A stretch of DNA of 19,815 nt, from positions 1-19,815 of the forward strand of contig CAZCTC010000111.1 in NCBI GenBank assembly GCA_964501335.1, given 5' to 3'. Origin of the DNA: CAZCTC01 sp964501335. Its GTDB lineage: Bacteria; Chloroflexota; Anaerolineae; B4-G1; SLSP01. This document shows positions 15,595 through 19,815 of this stretch, one piece after another. The first letter of the stretch is position 1. Every line of letters begins with the position of its first letter. Under the pieces are notes generated by a model. That model had not been told where the DNA came from. It saw only the letters and a list, made by a program, of their open reading frames with translations, and did not search any database. A program made the translations under genes and the position numbers.

Positions 15595-15725
15595 AGCGAC
15601 GACATCAAGTAGTTTGCCGCTGTGATTTTGCGGGACTCTTCGTGAAAAACTGTGGTTCAGCCCGAGCCCACGAAACCTGTCAGATCCATCATCCATATCG
15701 CTGCAAACTACAAGGAGAATGCCTG

Positions 15726-17666
15726 ATGGAACCTGTGATTCTAAATCAACGCTACCGCCTGTTGGAACTAATCGGCACTGGCGGCATGGCCACCGTCTAC
15801 CGGGGTCACGATCAGCGGCTTGACCGGCTGGTCGCCGTCAAAGTGCTGCGCGAGCCCTACGCCAGCGATCCCGCCTTCCGCGATCGCTTCCTGGCAGAAG
15901 CCCGTGCGGCGGCTCGGCTGGACCACCCCAACATCATCCGGGCCTACGATGTCGGCGAGCACGATCATCAACCCTACATTATTATGGAGCTCGTAGAGGG
16001 CAAAGACCTCAAAAAGTTGATCCTGAACCAGGGCCCCCTGCCGATCCCGCAGGCATTGGATTTGGGAAAACAGATCTGCGCCGGGGTCGGATATGCCCAC
16101 AAAAACAACCTCGTCCACTGCGATCTGAAACCGCAGAACATCCTGATCACCCCCAGCGGGCAGGTCAAAATTGCCGACTTCGGCATTGCCCGCGCCTTTC
16201 AGGCTGAAGAAACGCCACAGCCGGAAGAACAGGTCGTCTGGGGCAGTCCCCATTACATCGCGCCCGAACAGGCCGCCGGCCATGCTCCCACGCCGGCCTC
16301 CGATGTCTACAGTATCGGCATCATCCTTTATGAGATGTTAACCGGCGTCCCCCCCTTCCATTCCGAAGATCCCAACGAACTGGTCAATAAACAACTAAAC
16401 GAAGCGCCGCAGCCGATGGTCTCGCTCAATCCTCGGGTACCGCCGCGTCTCGACTCTCTGGTCCTGAAAATACTCTCCAAAGAACCCTCGAACCGCTATC
16501 GTAACGCCGACCAGCTCTACATCGTGCTGGAAGCCTATCAACGCCAGGGAGAAGAATCCACCATTCCTCACCCCGTAGCCCAGGGCCGATCCACGCCGCC
16601 CCCGCCAGCTCCGGTCCCGGTCCCGCTCACACCGCCGGTCGAACCCGAGAAGATCCCCACCCCGCCCATTCGAGAAGAACCGACCCGGGAAAGCTCGGAA
16701 CCGATGACATGGATATTGCTCGCGGTCGCCATTATCGCCGTAATCGGACTGATCCCTTTGTGGGGCACGGTCATCAGTCGCATGTATCCCAATAAACCAT
16801 CCACCAACCCCATCACCACCCCCGCGACGGCCACCCCACAACCAGGACAAATGGTCAATGTCCCCAATCTCATTGGACTCAGCGCCCCCCAGGCCCAACG
16901 CCTGGCGGAAGGAATGGGCCTGGTACTGACGGTCACCGGTGAAAAAGAAAACAATGAGAGCCTCCCCGGCAGTGTCCTGGAACAAGATCCCCGCCCCGGC
17001 GCCCGAACGCCGGTCAACTCCACCATCAATGTAATTCTGGCCGCCGGACGCACCTTCACCATGCCTCAGGTAACGGAATATTCTCTGGATATGATCCGGC
17101 CTCAACTGGAAACTCAAGGATTGCTCGTAACGGTCGATGAAACCTGGAGCGCGGCCCCCGCCGGTCGCATTGTCAACCAGAACCCACCGGCCAACACCCT
17201 CATCCGCGCCGGCACCACGATCACCCTTACCGTCAGCGGTGGATTGGAATATCCCCTTTCACTCCAGGTCAACCTCAACAACCTGATCCTGCTTCAAGAC
17301 GCCTTGATGCCGCAGGCCACGTTCCGCCCCGGCGACAGCATTCCCGTCACCCTGCGGGCCAAAGCCAGCCAGCAAATACCCGAACGTTACACCATCTTTG
17401 TCCATCTGTTCAATGGCGCCGGCGAATTGATCGCCCAGCAGGACAGCGAACCGGTCAACGGCATGCGCTCGACCGATTCCTGGCAGCCCGGCGAACTGAT
17501 TGTGGATCCTCATCAGATAAAAATCCCGGAAGGAACTCCTGCTGGCACCTATCAAATCCGGGTCGGCTTTTATAATGCCGCTGGCCGGTTGCCGGTTGTA
17601 GATCCCGGCCGCGCCAGTGTCACCGATAACAGCATCCTTGTAACTCAGGTCACGATCCAACCTTAG
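15726..17666 (+). CDS. PASTA-domain serine/threonine protein kinase (PknB-like)
   Basis: This 646-aa Hanks-type kinase spans the membrane and probably senses cell-wall fragments outside while phosphorylating proteins inside. The kinase domain covers about residues 10-270: Gly-loop GTGGMA (17-22), catalytic Lys39 in VAVK, Glu58, catalytic loop HCDLKPQN with Asp133, DFG at 151-153 and APE at 179-181. A Pro-rich linker precedes one membrane helix (about 328-350). Two PASTA domains follow (about 377-441 and 444-506). The last 140 residues form an extra beta-rich domain not usual in PknB. The catalytic loop has Cys132 where most kinases have Arg, so it is a non-RD type. The frame is open from 15642, but ATG 15726 has AAGGAG 8 nt upstream and begins at the expected family N-terminus. 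ftsH follows on the same strand with its own promoter. Confidence 0.94.
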   Translation: MEPVILNQRYRLLELIGTGGMATVYRGHDQRLDRLVAVKVLREPYASDPAFRDRFLAEARAAARLDHPNIIRAYDVGEHDHQPYIIMELVEGKDLKKLILNQGPLPIPQALDLGKQICAGVGYAHKNNLVHCDLKPQNILITPSGQVKIADFGIARAFQAEETPQPEEQVVWGSPHYIAPEQAAGHAPTPASDVYSIGIILYEMLTGVPPFHSEDPNELVNKQLNEAPQPMVSLNPRVPPRLDSLVLKILSKEPSNRYRNADQLYIVLEAYQRQGEESTIPHPVAQGRSTPPPPAPVPVPLTPPVEPEKIPTPPIREEPTRESSEPMTWILLAVAIIAVIGLIPLWGTVISRMYPNKPSTNPITTPATATPQPGQMVNVPNLIGLSAPQAQRLAEGMGLVLTVTGEKENNESLPGSVLEQDPRPGARTPVNSTINVILAAGRTFTMPQVTEYSLDMIRPQLETQGLLVTVDETWSAAPAGRIVNQNPPANTLIRAGTTITLTVSGGLEYPLSLQVNLNNLILLQDALMPQATFRPGDSIPVTLRAKASQQIPERYTIFVHLFNGAGELIAQQDSEPVNGMRSTDSWQPGELIVDPHQIKIPEGTPAGTYQIRVGFYNAAGRLPVVDPGRASVTDNSILVTQVTIQP

Positions 17667-17712
17667 AAGTACGTAAGAAATAACGCTCAGACCTAAACTT
17701 TTGTCCGTTTTC

Positions 17713-17721
17713 TGGTATAAT
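17713..17721 (+). promoter_or_regulatory. Extended -10 promoter of ftsH
   Basis: TGG directly before a perfect TATAAT (17716-17721) forms an extended -10 box. No good -35 lies 16-18 nt upstream, which extended -10 promoters can tolerate. It is 88 nt before the ftsH ATG. A TTGACA at 17765-17770 lacks a matching -10. Confidence 0.6.
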
Positions 17722-17808
17722 GATCTACGAAAATACCCGGCTGACGCATAAAGAGCAAAAAGGGTTGACAAAAAGATATCCCCCCACATATGGGGCTTAG
17801 GAGGTTCG

Positions 17809-19704
17809 ATGAAGTCAAGACAGGGCAACAACATGTTCCTCTACATCGTTATGATTATCGCCGTTGTAGCGATTCTGTGGAGAGCGATGGGACCCACAAC
17901 CGTTACGTCTCAAACCTCGTTACAACAGGTGGCTCAAGATATAAAAGACGGCAAGATCGATACGATTACAGTCTCGGGAAATGAATTGACCATTAAGTAT
18001 GTAAGTGGCCAAACCGAAAAAACCCAAAAAGAAGCTGAATCTACTCTGGTACAACAGTTGCAAGCCTATGGTATCACGGAAGAACAGCTTAACTCTAAAG
18101 TCAAAGTTCTTGCCGAATCCCCCTTTGATCCCAGTACAGCCCTCAACATTGGATTGACGCTGTTGGCGATTGGAGCTCTGGGAGCCATGGCATACCTCAT
18201 CATCCGCCAGTTCCAGGGAGTCAACAACCAGGCCATGTCCTTCGGCAAGAGCCGTGCCCGGATGTTCAGCGGGGACCGTCCCACCATCACCTTTGACGAT
18301 GTAGCAGGTGTAGAGGAATCGAAAGAAGAACTACAAGAAGTAGTTGAATTTCTAAAAGAACCCCAGAAATTCGTCACCCTTGGCGCCCGTATTCCTAAAG
18401 GCGTGCTTCTGGTCGGTTCTCCAGGAACGGGTAAAACCTTAATGGCCAAAGCCGTGGCTGGCGAAGCCGGGGTGCCGTTCTTTAATATCTCGGGTTCTGA
18501 ATTCGTTGAAATGTTTGTCGGCGTCGGGGCCAGCCGCGTCCGGGACCTGTTCGATCAGGCGCGCCGCCACAGCCCCTGCATCATCTTTATCGATGAAATC
18601 GATGCAGTCGGCCGGTATCGCGGGGCCGGCTTGGGCGGTTCTCACGATGAACGCGAACAAACCCTCAACCAGATTCTGGTCGAAATGGATGGCTTTGATA
18701 CCGATACCAATATCATTATTATCGCCGCCACCAACCGTCCCGATATCCTGGACCCGGCGCTGTTACGCCCCGGCCGTTTCGACCGGCGCGTCGTCCTGGA
18801 TCAACCCGACATTCGCGGCCGCGAAGCCATTTTCCGGGTCCATACCCGTGGCAAACCGGTCGATCCTTCGGTCGATCTCCATGAACTGGCCGCGGCCACC
18901 CCGGGATTCGTCGGGGCCGACATTGAAAATGCGGTCAATGAAGCTGCCATCCTGGCGGCCCGCCGTAACAAGAAGCGCATCAGCATGTCCGAATTCCAGG
19001 AAGCCATCGAACGGGTGATCGCCGGCCCGGAACGCCGTAGCCGCATCATCTCCGATCAGGAACGCCGGGTCTTCGCCTACCATGAAGCAGGACATGCCGT
19101 GGTAGCTCACATGCTGCCCAAATGCGATCCCGTGCGCAAGGTCTCAATCGTGGCTCGCGGAATGGCCGGCGGATATACAATCACAATGCCGGTTGAAGAT
19201 CGGTACGTTATCCTGCGCAGCAAACTGGAAGACGACATGGCTTACGGCTTGGGCGGACGCGCCGCCGAGCAGATCATCTTCGGAGAAGCCAGCACCGGCG
19301 CAGCGAACGATCTGGAACAGATCACCAAGATGGCCCGCGCGATGGTCATGCGCTACGGTATGAGCGAAAAACTGGGCCCCCTGGTCTACGGCAAAAAGGA
19401 AGAACTCGTCTTCCTGGGCAAAGAAATCGGCGAACAACGCGATTACAGCGAAGCGATGGCCCAGGCCATCGACGAAGAAGTGCAGTCGCTGGTCCATCGG
19501 GCCTTTGAACGGGCCAAGGCGGTCATCACCGATCACCGGGAACAGCTCGATCGCGTCGTCAAGACTCTGCTGGAACGCGAAACGCTACAGGCCGATGAAT
19601 TTGTGGCCGTCTTCGAAGGTCGCCCGCTCCCGGAACGGCGCTCCGGCAAAGAAGGGCTCACCCCTAACGATGCCCTGATCAAACCGTCGCCGGCCACGAT
19701 CTAA
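17809..19704 (+). CDS. ftsH: ATP-dependent zinc metalloprotease FtsH
   Basis: This 631-aa membrane-anchored AAA+ protease extracts and degrades damaged membrane proteins and short-lived regulators. A first membrane helix (about 9-26) and a small extracytoplasmic domain are followed by a second helix (about 112-133). The AAA domain shows Walker A GSPGTGKT (203-210), pore motif FVG (236-238), Walker B IIFIDEID (258-265) and the second region of homology NRPDILDPALLRPGRFDR (309-326). The protease domain has the zinc motif HEAGH (425-429) and the third ligand Asp501 in STGAANDLEQ. The length is typical and all catalytic residues are present. ATG 17809 has TAGGAGG 4 nt upstream; an internal ATG at 17833 has none. 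The gene ends in a strong terminator. It is a complete, ordinary FtsH. Confidence 0.97.
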   Translation: MKSRQGNNMFLYIVMIIAVVAILWRAMGPTTVTSQTSLQQVAQDIKDGKIDTITVSGNELTIKYVSGQTEKTQKEAESTLVQQLQAYGITEEQLNSKVKVLAESPFDPSTALNIGLTLLAIGALGAMAYLIIRQFQGVNNQAMSFGKSRARMFSGDRPTITFDDVAGVEESKEELQEVVEFLKEPQKFVTLGARIPKGVLLVGSPGTGKTLMAKAVAGEAGVPFFNISGSEFVEMFVGVGASRVRDLFDQARRHSPCIIFIDEIDAVGRYRGAGLGGSHDEREQTLNQILVEMDGFDTDTNIIIIAATNRPDILDPALLRPGRFDRRVVLDQPDIRGREAIFRVHTRGKPVDPSVDLHELAAATPGFVGADIENAVNEAAILAARRNKKRISMSEFQEAIERVIAGPERRSRIISDQERRVFAYHEAGHAVVAHMLPKCDPVRKVSIVARGMAGGYTITMPVEDRYVILRSKLEDDMAYGLGGRAAEQIIFGEASTGAANDLEQITKMARAMVMRYGMSEKLGPLVYGKKEELVFLGKEIGEQRDYSEAMAQAIDEEVQSLVHRAFERAKAVITDHREQLDRVVKTLLERETLQADEFVAVFEGRPLPERRSGKEGLTPNDALIKPSPATI

Positions 19705-19717
19705 TTCAATAAAATAC

Positions 19718-19754
19718 AAAAAGGCCCTTTCCTGGCTCAGGAAAGGGCCTTTTT
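19718..19754 (+). terminator. ftsH intrinsic terminator
   Basis: A perfect 16-bp stem (19718-19733 with 19739-19754; AAAAAGGCCCTTTCCT and its complement) encloses a 5-nt loop and ends in five Ts. It lies 13 nt after the ftsH stop. The A-run on the other side means it could also work in reverse. Confidence 0.9.
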
Positions 19755-19759
19755 GTTGC

Positions 19760-19784
19760 CTCTGTCCTGAAAATAGGGCTCTAT
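19760..19784. repeat. 25-bp dispersed element, copy 2
   Basis: This copy matches 15268-15292 at 24 of 25 positions. It lies just after the ftsH terminator, and the window ends 31 nt later, so its gene context is unknown. Confidence 0.75.
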
Positions 19785-19815
19785 GGCATGGCTCCGGCCT
19801 CATAGCGTCCCGCAA

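Larger units (their letters stand above)
15247..15725. other. Divergent intergenic region between the TPR gene and kinase gene
   Basis: 479 nt with no credible gene. It holds a 25-bp element (15268-15292) repeated at 19760-19784, a hairpin (15352-15383), a nested inverted repeat (15424-15464), the kinase promoter (15566-15594) and an mRNA leader of about 125 nt. AAGGAG (15712-15717) is the kinase ribosome-binding site. No convincing promoter was seen for the minus-strand TPR gene. Confidence 0.7.

Noticed and set aside
17765..17792. TTGACA with CATATG as the ftsH promoter
   Set aside because: The -10 box matches at only three positions and would leave a very short leader; the extended -10 at 17713-17721 is better.
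19585..19815. Minus-strand open frame at the right edge
   Set aside because: Most of it is antisense to the ftsH end and its terminator; the sequence has no domain-like features.

Overview
The window looks like a piece of a moderately GC-rich bacterial chromosome, most likely Chloroflexota (Anaerolineae- or Caldilineae-like). That placement is an inference. It rests on the style of the proteins (very large lipoprotein alpha-2-macroglobulins with stacked SbsA-type Ig-like domains, and a PASTA kinase with an extra C-terminal beta-rich domain), on tRNAs without encoded CCA, and on T-run-flanked GC-rich intergenic hairpins. The sequence contains one 100-N assembly gap at 12402-12501.

Left part, minus strand, read right to left from about 12131 to 252: a compact six-gene run. 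It holds a DMT/EamA-type transporter, a small two-cluster ferredoxin, an isoprenylcysteine/phospholipid-methyltransferase-like membrane protein, an unrecognised 203-204 aa protein, and two giant paralogous alpha-2-macroglobulin lipoproteins. The unrecognised gene ends 2 nt before the first macroglobulin starts. That paralog (1274 aa) stops just before the thioester domain. The second (1904 aa) keeps the thioester motif GCVEQ. Their likely role is trapping proteases at the cell envelope. A perfect 18-bp hairpin separates them.

Middle, still minus strand: a translation block. serS has a good sigma-70-type promoter and is followed by a hairpin terminator. A second strong promoter then drives tRNA-Ser(UGA), tRNA-Ser(GCU) and at least two tandem tRNA-Arg(GCG) copies, ending in a perfect-palindrome terminator. 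The gap lies inside the second tRNA-Arg, exactly where removing the Ns would restore an intact gene. Upstream of serS is a TPR/membrane protein gene broken by a frameshift.

Right part, plus strand: after a 479-nt divergent intergenic region come a PASTA-type Ser/Thr kinase and ftsH, each with its own promoter. ftsH ends in a strong terminator. A 25-bp element upstream of the TPR gene recurs just after that terminator, at the right edge.

The rest of the sequence is ordinary coding DNA. No CRISPR array, insertion sequence, phage gene or rRNA was seen.
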